A stretch of 64,000 nt of DNA from Myxococcales bacterium. GTDB taxonomy: Bacteria > Myxococcota_A > Bradymonadia > UBA7976 > UBA1532. The position numbers were made by a program, and so were the translations under genes. Shown piece by piece: positions 42,425 through 52,250 of this stretch; the first letter of the stretch is position 1, and every line of letters begins with the position of its first letter. The notes under the pieces were generated by a model, which saw only the letters and a program-made list of their open reading frames with translations, made no database searches and had not been told where the DNA came from. Location of the stretch: NCBI GenBank assembly GCA_020633555.1, contig JACKDL010000001.1, positions 558,001 through 622,000 on the forward strand, in the 5' to 3' direction.

Positions 42425-45217
42425 GTGGCCGCCCGCTACGCCGTCGGCATCGATCTGGGCACCACCCACTGCGCGGTGGCGGCCAGCCCCCTGAACAAGG
42501 CGCGCATCACGCTGGAGGCCCTGCCCCAGCTCGTGGCCCCCGGCGAGGTGGCTGCCCGCCCATTGCTGCCCTCCTTCTTGTACCTCCCGGCGCCCGGTGA
42601 GCTGAACGAGGGGGATCTGGGCCTGCCGTGGGGCGCGGCCGACGCCGTCGTGGGCGAGTTCGCCCGCCGCCGCGGCGCCCAGGTGCCCGACCGCCTGGTG
42701 GCGTCGGCCAAGAGCTGGATCTGCCATGGCGGGGTGAACCGGCGAGCCCCCATCTTGCCTTGGAGCGCCCCCGAGGGGGTGCCGCAGGTGTCGCCCTTCG
42801 AGGCGTCCGTGCGCTACCTGGCTCACCTGCGTCAGGCATGGGACCACGCCCACCCCGAAGCGCCACTGGCCGAGCAGCAGGTGGTGGTCACCGTGCCGGC
42901 CAGCTTCGACGAGGTGGCCCGCGAGCTCACGGCCTCGGCCGCCAAGGCGGCCGGCCTGGCGCAGGTCCGCCTGCTCGAGGAGCCACAGGCCGCGTTCTAT
43001 GACTTCCTGGGGGCCCACGCCGACGATCTGGGCGCGCAGCTCGGCGACGCCCGGCTGGCCCTGGTGGTGGACGTGGGGGGCGGCACCACCGATCTGACGC
43101 TGGTGCAGGTGAAGCCCGGCGCCGCGGGGCCCGAGCTGGAGCGCATCGCGGTGGGTGGCCACCTGATGCTCGGCGGCGACAACATGGACGCCGCCCTGGC
43201 CCACCATGTGCTGGCGCAGGCGGGCATCGAGCGCGCGCTGGATCCCACCGAGTGGGCCGCGCTGGTGCAGAGCGCGCGGGCAGCGAAGGAGCAGCTCCTG
43301 GCTGCCGACGCGCCCGCCGAGGTGCGGGTGACCATCCAGCGACGGGGTCGGCGGCTCATCGGGGGCACGGTGTCGGTGCCGCTGTCCCGCGAGGCAGTGC
43401 GGACCGTGTTGCTGGATGGGTTCGCGCCCTTCAGCGGGCCGGGCGACGTGGCGAGCCGGCAGGGGCGTGCGGGGCTGACCACGCTGGGGCTGCCCTACAC
43501 CACCGATCCGGCCATCCCGCGCCACGTCAACGCGTTCCTGCGCAAGCACGCCCAGGCGGCGGCCGCCGCGGGGGCCACCGTCATCGACGGCCTGCCGCGG
43601 CCCGACGTGTTGCTGCTGAACGGCGGCGTCTTCAACGCACCGGCGCTGGTGGAGCGGCTGCGGGCCGTGGTGGACGGCTGGTTCCCGGGCGCCCCGGTGC
43701 CCGCCCTGCCCCACACCAGCCTGGACACCGCCGTCGCCCAAGGCGCCGCGCGGTCGGTCCTGGCCCGCGCCGGGCTGGGGCCGGTGATCGCCGGCGGTGC
43801 GGCCCGGGCCTACTACGTGGGTGTGGACGGGCCCGACGGCACCCGGCGGGCCTTCTGCCTGGCCCCCCGAGGCATGGAGGAGGGCGCCACCGTCGAGGTG
43901 CGCGACCGCGTCTTCCAGCTCGTGGTGGATCGGCCGGTGGCGTTCCCGCTCTTCGGGTACACGGGCGACCGCGCGGACGCCGCCGGCGCCGTGATCGACC
44001 TGGACGACGAGCTGGAGCGCCTGCCGCCCATCGAGACGGTGCTGCGGCGCCAGGGCGACCTGTGGGTGGATCCGCAGACGGGCGGCGTGCCGGTGCGGCT
44101 GTCGGCCACCCTGAACGACCAGGGCACCTTGGCGCTGTTCCTGTCGACGGTGGAGCTGCCGCCGCGGCGCTGGAAGCTGGACTTCAACCTGGGCGACGCC
44201 GCTCAGGCACCGGCTGCCTCCGGCGCGGGCCCCGCGGCCGAACCGGCGGGCGTCGAGCCCCCTGCCCCGCCCGAGGCCGAGCCCGAGCCCCTGCCGAAGC
44301 GCTTCGACGAGGTGCGGCGGGCCATCGACCGCATCTACGGCGGCGGCCGCCAGGGGCACGATCCCGGTGCCGCCAAGGGGCTGCGGCGGGAGCTGGAGGG
44401 CGTGCTGGGCCCCCGCGGCCAGTGGTCGCTGACCGTGTGCCGCGCGGTGTTCGACGCCCTGCTGGCCAAGGCGGATCGGCGGGGCAACACGGCCGAGCAC
44501 GAGCTGAACTGGCTGCGCCTGGCGAGCTGGGGCCTGCGCCCGGGGTTCGGCTTCCAGGGTGACGCGGCGCGGGTGGAGGGCCTGTGGGCCCTGCAGGGCG
44601 CGGGGCTCTCGCACGCCAACGCCAAGGCCAACTGGGGCGAGTGGTGGGTGTTGTGGCGGCGGGTGGCCGCGGGCCTCGACGCCCCCCAGCAGGCGAAGCT
44701 GTTCGACGCGACGGCGCCGTGGCTGCGCCCGCCGAAGGGGCCACCTCCGCCCGGCCCCCGCGCCCACGGGCACCCCGAGATGCTGCGCATGCTCGCCGCC
44801 CTGGAGCGGCTACCGGCCCCCGCGAAGGTGCAGGCCGCCGAGTGGCTGGACCTGCACTTCAAGAAGGTGAACTCCTGGTGGCCGCTGGGTCGCTTGGGCG
44901 CCCGGGCGCCCTTCCACGGTCGGCCCGACGACGTGGTGGCGCCCGACGTCGCCGCCGGGTGGCTGCAGACCCTGCTGGGCCTGGACTGGGCGCAGGCCGA
45001 CGGCGCCGACTACGCGGCGGTGCTCATCGCCCGCGTCACGGGGGATCCGCAGCGCGACGTGCCGGCCGAGCTGCGCGCCCAGGTGGCCCGTCGGCTGGGT
45101 GAGGCTCAGGCCTCGTCCCACTGGATCGAGCTGGTGAGCCGCGCCACGCAGCTCGACGAGGCCGACGCCAAGCGGATCCTGGGCGACGCGCTGCCCGCCG
45201 GGCTGCGGCTGAGCTGA
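42425..45217 (+). CDS. Hsp70-family protein, long form with DUF3731-type C-terminus
   Basis: 930 residues, GTG start 6 bases after the previous stop. The ATPase (residues 1-590) has YAVGIDLGTTHCAVA, LVVDVGGGTTDLTLV, MLGGDNMDAALAH and LLNGGVFNA. A Pro/Glu/Ala linker near 600-625 leads to a helical C-terminal region of about 300 residues (RFDEVRRAIDRIYGGG... WGEWWVLWRRVAAGL... LGRLGARAPFHG), the DUF3731 type found in this Hsp70 subgroup. The two Hsp70s are paralogues (colinear motifs) that probably arose by duplication followed by C-terminal change in one copy. Cytoplasmic; no signal peptide. Confidence 0.88.
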   Translation: MAARYAVGIDLGTTHCAVAASPLNKARITLEALPQLVAPGEVAARPLLPSFLYLPAPGELNEGDLGLPWGAADAVVGEFARRRGAQVPDRLVASAKSWICHGGVNRRAPILPWSAPEGVPQVSPFEASVRYLAHLRQAWDHAHPEAPLAEQQVVVTVPASFDEVARELTASAAKAAGLAQVRLLEEPQAAFYDFLGAHADDLGAQLGDARLALVVDVGGGTTDLTLVQVKPGAAGPELERIAVGGHLMLGGDNMDAALAHHVLAQAGIERALDPTEWAALVQSARAAKEQLLAADAPAEVRVTIQRRGRRLIGGTVSVPLSREAVRTVLLDGFAPFSGPGDVASRQGRAGLTTLGLPYTTDPAIPRHVNAFLRKHAQAAAAAGATVIDGLPRPDVLLLNGGVFNAPALVERLRAVVDGWFPGAPVPALPHTSLDTAVAQGAARSVLARAGLGPVIAGGAARAYYVGVDGPDGTRRAFCLAPRGMEEGATVEVRDRVFQLVVDRPVAFPLFGYTGDRADAAGAVIDLDDELERLPPIETVLRRQGDLWVDPQTGGVPVRLSATLNDQGTLALFLSTVELPPRRWKLDFNLGDAAQAPAASGAGPAAEPAGVEPPAPPEAEPEPLPKRFDEVRRAIDRIYGGGRQGHDPGAAKGLRRELEGVLGPRGQWSLTVCRAVFDALLAKADRRGNTAEHELNWLRLASWGLRPGFGFQGDAARVEGLWALQGAGLSHANAKANWGEWWVLWRRVAAGLDAPQQAKLFDATAPWLRPPKGPPPPGPRAHGHPEMLRMLAALERLPAPAKVQAAEWLDLHFKKVNSWWPLGRLGARAPFHGRPDDVVAPDVAAGWLQTLLGLDWAQADGADYAAVLIARVTGDPQRDVPAELRAQVARRLGEAQASSHWIELVSRATQLDEADAKRILGDALPAGLRLS

Positions 45218-45242
45218 CGGGCGCCGGGCTCCCGTCCGCCGG

Positions 45243-47150
45243 TCAGCGCTCGGCAGTCAGCTCCAAGCCGTCGATGACCAGCTCGCCGGGCGGCAGCGTC
45301 CACTCGCCCCTCCCCGAAGTGGCCAGGAAGTGCAGGTCTGCGGGCTCGGTGGTGGCGAACAGGCGGATGCCCGTCCAGCTCGTCGGCCGGCCCTCGGGCA
45401 CTCCCACCCGCACCGGGAAGCGCCACGTGGCGAAGGGCTTCAGCGCGGGGTGCATGCCCTTGTCGGGGTACAGCACCGCCACCTGACCCTCATCGTCCAG
45501 GGCGATCAGGTGGAGGAAGAGCCGCCGGCCCGCGTCGCTGCGCACCACCAGATCCACCCGCTCGCCGTCGCGGATGGGCCCCGCCGCCCCCTCGACGCGC
45601 TCCACGGTGAGAGCCAGGGGCAGGCTGGGGGTGGCCGGCGCTTGCAGCCCCCGGGTGATGTGCCAGCTCGCCCAGTCCTCGACCCGCTGGGCCAGGTCAT
45701 CGGGGGCCACCGATTGGGGTGGGCCCAAGGGGCCCCGCACGGTGATCGGGCCGGGAGGGGTCCCGGTGAGGGTGGCGTCGGCCTCGGCCGCGGTGGCGGC
45801 CGCGCGCACGGCGCCGCCACCGGTCCACGCGGAGGGCAAGGGCTGGCCACCCCACCACACCTTCAACGGCGCGCTCACCGGCACCCGCTTGGTCAGCACC
45901 GCCCGCCCGTGGGCCGGCGCCGGCCCCCCCTCGAAGAGGGCCCCTTCGCTGCCCTGGGGCTCCACGCGCTTCAGGCGCAGCGTGCCCACCGCCTGGGCCG
46001 GGTCGCGCAGATCGGCCCCCAGCGGGAACAGGACGAACTCGCTGCCAACCCCCAGCCCGTGCGCCTTGCCCACCGGCAGCCGGAGCACGGCCTGCCCGTC
46101 GGGGCGCGCAGCGCCGGTCAGATCACAGGCCACGCTGGCGGGCGGCGGCGGCTCCATGAGCGCGAAGGGCCGCTGCTCGCCCCCCTGCCCTTCGAGCTGC
46201 GGCGTCTGGTGGACCTTCGCGGTGCGCATGCCGGCCCCCACCCGCTGGACCACCTGGGCCCAGGTCTCGCCGGGCCCGGCCGCCTTCAGGGCCTGCACCA
46301 GGTGCCAGGTGAAAAGGCCGTGGTAGGGCCCCACCCGGCCGTCGGGGTACCGCACCGGCCGCTCCACGGCCTGCTGGTCGTCGGCCGCGCCTGCGAGGCT
46401 CACGTAGCGCGGGCTGCCCTCGGGGTCCTTCGCGTCGGGCAGCCCGGCATCGCCAAAGGCCTCGAAGGGCACGGCGGTGCGGGCAATGTCGTCGCCCTTG
46501 GTGCCCGTGCCCGAGTGGCAGGCGTCGAGGATGATGGTGGTGCCGCCCCCCTTGGCGGCGATGCGCCGCACCAGCGCGCCGAACGTGTCGTCCACCAGGT
46601 CCAGCGGGGGCCGGCTGGGGTCGCGGTGGGCGTCGAAGGGCACCAGGGTCTCGTCATACTGGTCGGGCTCGTCCCCCGACTGATCCCGCGTCCGCGAACC
46701 GTGCCCGGCGAAGTAGAACACGACGCTGCGGTCCGGCCCCGCCTGGGTCTCGAGCCAGCGCAGGGCCCCGACGATGCCGGCGTGGGTGGCGGCCTCATCG
46801 GTGAGCAGGCGGATCTGGTCCGGTGGGAAGCCGAAGTGGTCGCGCAAGGTGGCGCCGAAGAGCCGCGCGTCGGCCACCGCCGACTTCAGGTCGTTGAGCT
46901 GCGGATCGGGGTAGCGATCCACGCCCACCACCACGGCGAAGCGGTGTTCGGGGCGGGCCAAGGGGGGGGCCGGCACGGCGAAGGGCGTCGCCTGCCGCGC
47001 GTCGGGCGGCGGGTCGGGGCGCTCTGCGGGTTCGTCGGGGGGGCGTACGGTCGGCGGGGTCGGGCCGCAGGCGCACAGCGACAGCGCGGCAATGCACAGC
47101 GCCGTCAGGCGCGGATACGGGGTGGGCACCCCCAGGGAGGGACGGATCAT
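45243..47150 (-). CDS. Caspase-family lipoprotein with DUF4384-type C-terminus
   Basis: 635 residues. A type II signal peptide ends in LSLCAC (lipidated Cys28), then a Pro-rich spacer to about residue 65. The caspase/metacaspase fold (peptidase C14) starts at FAVVVGVDRYPDPQ; catalytic His150 lies in YFAGHGSR and Cys211 in ILDACHSGTG, both intact. Acidic residues in the S1 region (DQYDETLVPFD) point to an Arg/Lys preference as in metacaspases, not Asp. The C-terminal half is beta-rich with a DUF4384-like end (VAVLYPDKGMHPALKP... RLFATTEPADLHFLATS). Last gene of a four-gene operon; the ATG overlaps the stop of the LamG-WD40-caspase gene. Tethered to a membrane and facing the periplasm or outside. 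Confidence 0.88.
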   Translation of the reverse strand: MIRPSLGVPTPYPRLTALCIAALSLCACGPTPPTVRPPDEPAERPDPPPDARQATPFAVPAPPLARPEHRFAVVVGVDRYPDPQLNDLKSAVADARLFGATLRDHFGFPPDQIRLLTDEAATHAGIVGALRWLETQAGPDRSVVFYFAGHGSRTRDQSGDEPDQYDETLVPFDAHRDPSRPPLDLVDDTFGALVRRIAAKGGGTTIILDACHSGTGTKGDDIARTAVPFEAFGDAGLPDAKDPEGSPRYVSLAGAADDQQAVERPVRYPDGRVGPYHGLFTWHLVQALKAAGPGETWAQVVQRVGAGMRTAKVHQTPQLEGQGGEQRPFALMEPPPPASVACDLTGAARPDGQAVLRLPVGKAHGLGVGSEFVLFPLGADLRDPAQAVGTLRLKRVEPQGSEGALFEGGPAPAHGRAVLTKRVPVSAPLKVWWGGQPLPSAWTGGGAVRAAATAAEADATLTGTPPGPITVRGPLGPPQSVAPDDLAQRVEDWASWHITRGLQAPATPSLPLALTVERVEGAAGPIRDGERVDLVVRSDAGRRLFLHLIALDDEGQVAVLYPDKGMHPALKPFATWRFPVRVGVPEGRPTSWTGIRLFATTEPADLHFLATSGRGEWTLPPGELVIDGLELTAER

Positions 47151-50100
47151 GGCAGCACCGGGAGCCTGAGATCGGCGAGGCGGTTGTCGCGATCCACCGT
47201 GGGATGCTGGCGGCCCTCCGTCAACCGGCTGACCTCGCCCGTGACGAACCCCGCGAGCTCATCGAGGGTGATCTGGCGGTCGCCATCGCCATCTGCCCCG
47301 CCCCGAAGCGCCGCCAGCACCGCCGAGGTGAACACCCCGTGCCCCAGCTCGGCCCGCTCATAGGACAGCTCGTCGCCACGGGATGAGCTGAAGACCACCG
47401 CGCCAGTACGGCGCGCCAGATCCTCGTGCAGCAGCCGCTCGGCGGTGGCGATCTGGAGCGCCGGGGCCGCCTGCACGGCGACAATGCGCCGGCTGTCCGG
47501 CGCTGGCGGGGCCGCGGGATCGGGCGCCACCGGATCGAAGCGTTCCCCCGAGTGGCACGTGTCCAACAGCATCAGCTTGCGCTGTGCAGGCACCCCGGCC
47601 AGCAGCCCCTCCAGGGCGTCGAAGGCCAGCGCGGTGCCGGGCAGATCCTCCAACCGGCTGCCGTGGGTCAGCGCGTGGAAGGCCGGTGGATCGGCGGTGT
47701 CGTACAGGCCGTGCCCCGCCACGAAGAGCACCACCGTGTCGTCGGGGCCCGCCTGGCGAAGCAGGCTGCGGGCCACGTCCACGGCGCCTGCGCCCACCTC
47801 GGCATCGGTGAAGACGCGGACGTGGATCGCCCCGAAGCCCGTGGCGTCCTGCAGGGCCTCGCCCAGGGCCTCGGCGTCGCGGTGCGCGAAGCGCAGGTCG
47901 GGGATGCGCGGATCGGCGTAGTCGGACACGCCCAGGGCCACCACGTACAGGTCCCCCGGCGCCTCGCCCGAGCGCTCGACGGTGACGCCTGCCCGACCCC
48001 CGGCGCGCCCGCGTTGGTCCACCACATCCACCTCGACGCGGTTGCGCCCGATGGCCAGCGGCACCTCGCGGATCACGTCGGCCTGCGTCCCCGCCAGGGG
48101 CCACGGCCGCGCCGCGATGGGCACGCCGTTCACCGCCACGCTCAGGTGGGCCAGCCCGGCCTCCGCGTGCAGTTGCAGCGCCAGCCGGGCGGTGGGATCC
48201 GTCGGCCCGGCGCGCTCCACCGCCCGGATGGCCACCACTGGGCGGGGTCCATCGGGCACCGGCAGAGTCACCCCGGCGCGGCGGGCGCGCACCTCGTGGC
48301 GTCGCTGCAGGCGTGCCCGCAGCGCGGGCTGCCCGAGCCCGAAGCGCTCCATCAGGGCGTGGGGCTGGTTGCGCTCGATGCCCAGCGGATCCGCCGCAAA
48401 GGGCGCCAACCCCTGCACCCCGTCCAGCAGCTCCACCGCGTTGGGCGAGCCATCGAAGCGCCCCAGATCGTCCACCACGAGCCACGCCTGCTCGGCGCCG
48501 ACGAGCCAGAGCCGGGCGTCGGGCTGCTCGCGATCCACCACCACCAGGCCCTCGCGGCAGGCCAGCACCGCGCGCCGGGCGTCCAGCCAGGCCCCGCCAC
48601 CCACCCCACCGCACCCGGGCATGCGCAGCACCTCGCTCAGATCGTCGGCGCGGCGCACGGCCGGCCCGGCCAGGTGCATGACCAGCAAGGCTTGTCCATC
48701 GGGCGCCAACAGGGCGCCGGCGCTGGGGTAGAGCTCGGGCTCGGCCAGGTGGGTCTGGCGCGGCTCGCCCTCAGCCACCGCCCACCGGCCTGGGCGATGC
48801 CCTTCGGGGGCCTCCACCGCCACGGCCGACGGCGACAGGACTGCCAAGGGTTGCCCGCTCAGCCGGCTGGCGCCCAGCGGGATGCGCGCCCTCAATCGGC
48901 CGTCCGTCACCCCCCAGACGCCAATCCACTGGGCGGCCTCCAACGAGTTCAGTGGCCGCAGGGCCATGAGCACCGCGCCGTGCCCGGCCACGGCTTGCAT
49001 GGGAAACCCCAGCCAGGGGCCTCCGGGGGCCTCCAGCGCCAGGCTGTCGCCGGACGAGAACGGGTGCAGGCGCGGGCCCGTCTGGGGATCGGCGCTGAGG
49101 ACGCCCACGCCGGGCAGCCCCCAGCCGGCGCCACGCCCACCATGTGGGGTTGTTGGTTGGGGGTCGACCGGCGTCAGGCCGGGCCCATCGACGACGGTCC
49201 ACGCCACCGGCATCCCCGCCTGGCTCGTGCCGACCGCCAGCGCCGGTCCCTGCCCGGTGGGCACGAGCTGGCGCACCCCCGCCGCCAGGGCACGCTGGGC
49301 CCGCGTCTCCCCCGTCCAGCCATCCAACGCCAGCAACGCGCCGTCCGCCTGCCCGACGATGAGCGTTCCCCCGACCCAGGCCAGGGCCCCATGCGCGCCC
49401 CCGACCGTTCGACGATACCGCCGGCTCAAGCTGCCCAGATCCCAGACGTCGAGCACCCCGCCAGGGAAGCGCGCCGCGAGCAGCCCCCGGGCGGAATCCA
49501 CAGCCAGCGCCTCGGCGCGCCGGGTGGGCACTGCGCCCCGCCCGTCCCCCGAGAGCGCCCAGATCGGTGCGTCGCGGTGGGCCCCCGAGGCGACGATCAC
49601 GCGCCCGCCGCGGCCATAGGCCACCACCGCCTGCGGCGTGGGCGCCGTCAACGTGGGCAAGGGGGCGCCCTCGGCGGTGAAGCGAAACACGCCCGGCGGC
49701 TTGGGCGACGCGACCGCCACCTCGTCACCCCCCGGGTGCACCGCGAGGCCCAAGGCTGCGCCCGGCAGCTCGTGGGTCCAGACCGGCGAACCCAACGCGG
49801 GTCGCCAGCGCCGCAGCGCGCCGCCCGCATGGGCGCTGAACAGGGCCGGGCCCGTCCCCTCTGGCGCCCACGCCAGGCCCGTCACCCAACTCTCGGCGCC
49901 CAGCGGCCAGTGAGGGAGCGCCCGCCCGTCCCCGGCGCGCCACCGCAGCAGGGTCTCGCCTGCGAACAGCACGGCCTCGCCGCCCTCGGCGAAGGTCAGG
50001 CTCCGCGCCACGGCGTCGCCCGTGGGCGCCCGCCACGCCCCTGCCGGGCCGAACCCCACCACGTCCACCCGGCGCGCGCTGAGCACTGCGGCGGCCGCCC

Positions 50101-52250
50101 GATCACCCGGGCCCAGGGCCCCCAGCAACACTGAGCCCTTGGGCTCCAGCGGCGCCTCCTGCGGGGGCCGGTGGAGGGCGCAGTCCACCAGGCGATCCAG
50201 GGTGGCCACCAGCGCCCGTCCCGCAAGGCCGTCGAGGGCCACGGGCGTGGCGCCCTCGCGGGGTGAGGTGCAGGCCCGCTGCTGATCCGGCTCGCCCGCC
50301 AGGGGCCCGAGCGAGAGCTGGCCCGCCTCGTCGAAGCGCAGCAGCCGGGATCCACGCCAGGCCAGGGCCACGGGCCGCGAGGCGAACCGCAGCCGACGCT
50401 CGGCCCCCGTCTGCAGATCCACCACGCGGACATGATCGGGACCGCGCCGGAGCACCTGCGCGAGCCGTGGCGGATCTCCGGCGTAGGCGACCGCGGTGGG
50501 CTCGAAGGCGGGCGTGGCCGTGCCCGGCGCCTGCTCGACCACCTGGGCCCCCCGCACGACGTCCCAGACCCACAACCCCCCATGGGGTCCGTGGGCCGCC
50601 AACCACCGGCCGTCGAGCCAGCGGAGCCGGGGGTGGTTCGGCGCCTCGACGGACAGCCGCGTCGTGCCGTCTGCCTCCAGCACACGCACGTGCCGCCCAT
50701 CCTGAGACGCCACCCGACGCCCGTCCGGGCTCAAGGCCAAGGCCCAGTGCCCCGGCAGGTGCGTGCGGCGGGGGGGCGAGGCAGGATCCGGCCAGGTCAG
50801 CCACCGCGTGCCGGCCACCGCGTGCACGCCCCCCGCCTGGTCCACGGCCAGGCCCTCGACGCGATCGGGGACCTGCCAGGCGCCCGTCAGGGCCAGATCG
50901 TCCAGGGGGAACAGCGGTGGGCCCGTGCGGTCGGCCGTGGCCACCCGGGCGGTGGGCAACCGAGCCTGCACGGACGCCCCGTCAGCCGCCGCCCACACGG
51001 TCACGGCGTCGTCGTAGCCGCCGGTGGCGATCTGCGATCCGTCGGGCGACCAGGCCATCGCCGTGATCGGGGCGTGGTGGCGGGCCTGGGCCCAGCGCGG
51101 GCGCTCGGCGCCCACCTGCCAGACCGCCACCGCGCCGTCGACCCCGCCCGCCGCGAGCGTCGCGGGCGCCGGCCCCATGGCCAGGGCGCTCGTCCCGGCC
51201 GGCAGCTCCAGCGGCACCGGCACGGCGGTCGGCGGAGAGCCCAGGCGCCACACCCGCAGGCCCGGGGCGGGCAGCCGCCCCAGCGACTCACCGCGCTGGT
51301 CCGAGCCCAACCGCGCCACCAGGAAGCGCCCGTCCCGGGTGAAGTCCAGTTGGCGTACGGTGGCCCCGACGATGGCGGGCAGGCTGATCCACGGGGCACC
51401 CGTGCGGCGCGTGTCGTACAGGGTGATGATCCCGCCCCAGGCCGCGCGCGCCACCAGCCAGCCGTCGGGGCTCAGAGCCACGGCCGTGGCGCCACGCTCG
51501 CTGTCGGGCAGCCGCAGCCGGATACGCTGGCTGGCGGCGTCCACCACCTCGCCGTCCAGGTTGACCCACAGGGCGCCGTCAGGGGTCCCGTGGCGGCCGA
51601 CAATATCGGGGGGGCGCACGGCCCCCACCCCGAGCCGAAGCGGGGCGGCGCCCGGCGCTGGGCTCTCGGGGCGGGCGCCCTCCGCGGCCCGGGCGAGGCC
51701 GAGCACCCGCGCGGGCGGCAGCGCGGTGCCCATCCACGCCACCCCTGCCACCGCCCCCCGCCCCGGCCCCAACCGCAGGGGGGCGAGCGCCGGCAGCGCG
51801 GTGGCCTTGAGCGTGCCCCGAGCCACGGGCAGCCCGTCCAGGAAGAGCTGCGTGGCGCCCGTCTGCGGCGCCCAGGTCACCGCGACGTGCTGCCACCGCT
51901 CGGGCAGGCGGGGCCCTTCGAGGGTCCCGGCCCCGATGCTCAGGCGCAGGCGGCCACCCACCACGCCCAGCGCCAGCCCACCCGGCCCGTCGCCGAAGGT
52001 CAGCAGGGAGCCTTCGACCCCCCGCACCAGCAAGCTCAGCGTCAGGCCGTGTCGCGGGGGGGGCCTGGGCCGCCGCCAGCACGACCGGCGCGTCCCCCAG
52101 GCGCGTGGCTGCGGATTCCGCCGGCTGTCCGGAGGCGGCCAGATGCCAGGTGCCCGCGGGCAGCTCGGCTCGGAGGGCGGCGGCGTAGGGCTCGGCCCGC
52201 GCGCCCGCCGCAAGGCACAACGCCACCGGCAGCAGCCCCCAACGCCTCAC
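47147..52250 (-). CDS. LamG/WD40/caspase giant exported protein with EF-hand, interrupted by a +1 frameshift
   Basis: The GTG start at 52250 overlaps the stop of the upstream caspase gene (GTGA) and opens a clean signal peptide (VRRWGLLPVALCLAAGARA). That frame loses its sense after a run of eight C (52056-52063 plus strand G8); the rest of the protein is in the -1 frame. Removing one base gives a continuous 1,700-residue protein. Layout: signal; LamG-like domain (about 65-190: HGLTLSLLVRGVEGSLLTFGDG, WQHVAVTW, LFLDGLPVARG); WD40/propeller blades across about 230-1350 (VALSPDGWLVA, AMAWSPDGSQIATGGYDDAVTVW); beta-sandwich; caspase domain about 1430-1700 with His1513 (VAGHGLYD) and Cys1565 (LLDTCHSGE); an EF-hand loop at 1653-1664 (DGDGDRQITLDE). 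Whether the shift is a mutation, an assembly error or programmed slippage is open. Confidence 0.8.
52056..52063. other. Eight-base homopolymer at the frameshift
   Basis: G8 on the plus strand (C8 in the gene). With seven C the signal-peptide frame joins the LamG frame directly (..AAAQAPP-RHGLTLSL..); with eight it does not. With nine, a stop (TGA) follows four codons later. Confidence 0.85.

Noticed and set aside
40487..44773. 1,428-residue minus-strand open frame opposite the Hsp70 genes
   Set aside because: High-GC antisense frame; the plus strand encodes two clear Hsp70 ATPases with conserved motifs, while the antisense frame is His/Gln/Arg-rich without domains.
51579..52055. Separate short secreted protein from the signal-peptide frame of the giant caspase continuing to 51579
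   Set aside because: Beyond the C8 tract this frame is Arg/Gly/Ala low complexity, whereas the LamG and WD40 domains lie in the other frame; a frameshift explains both.
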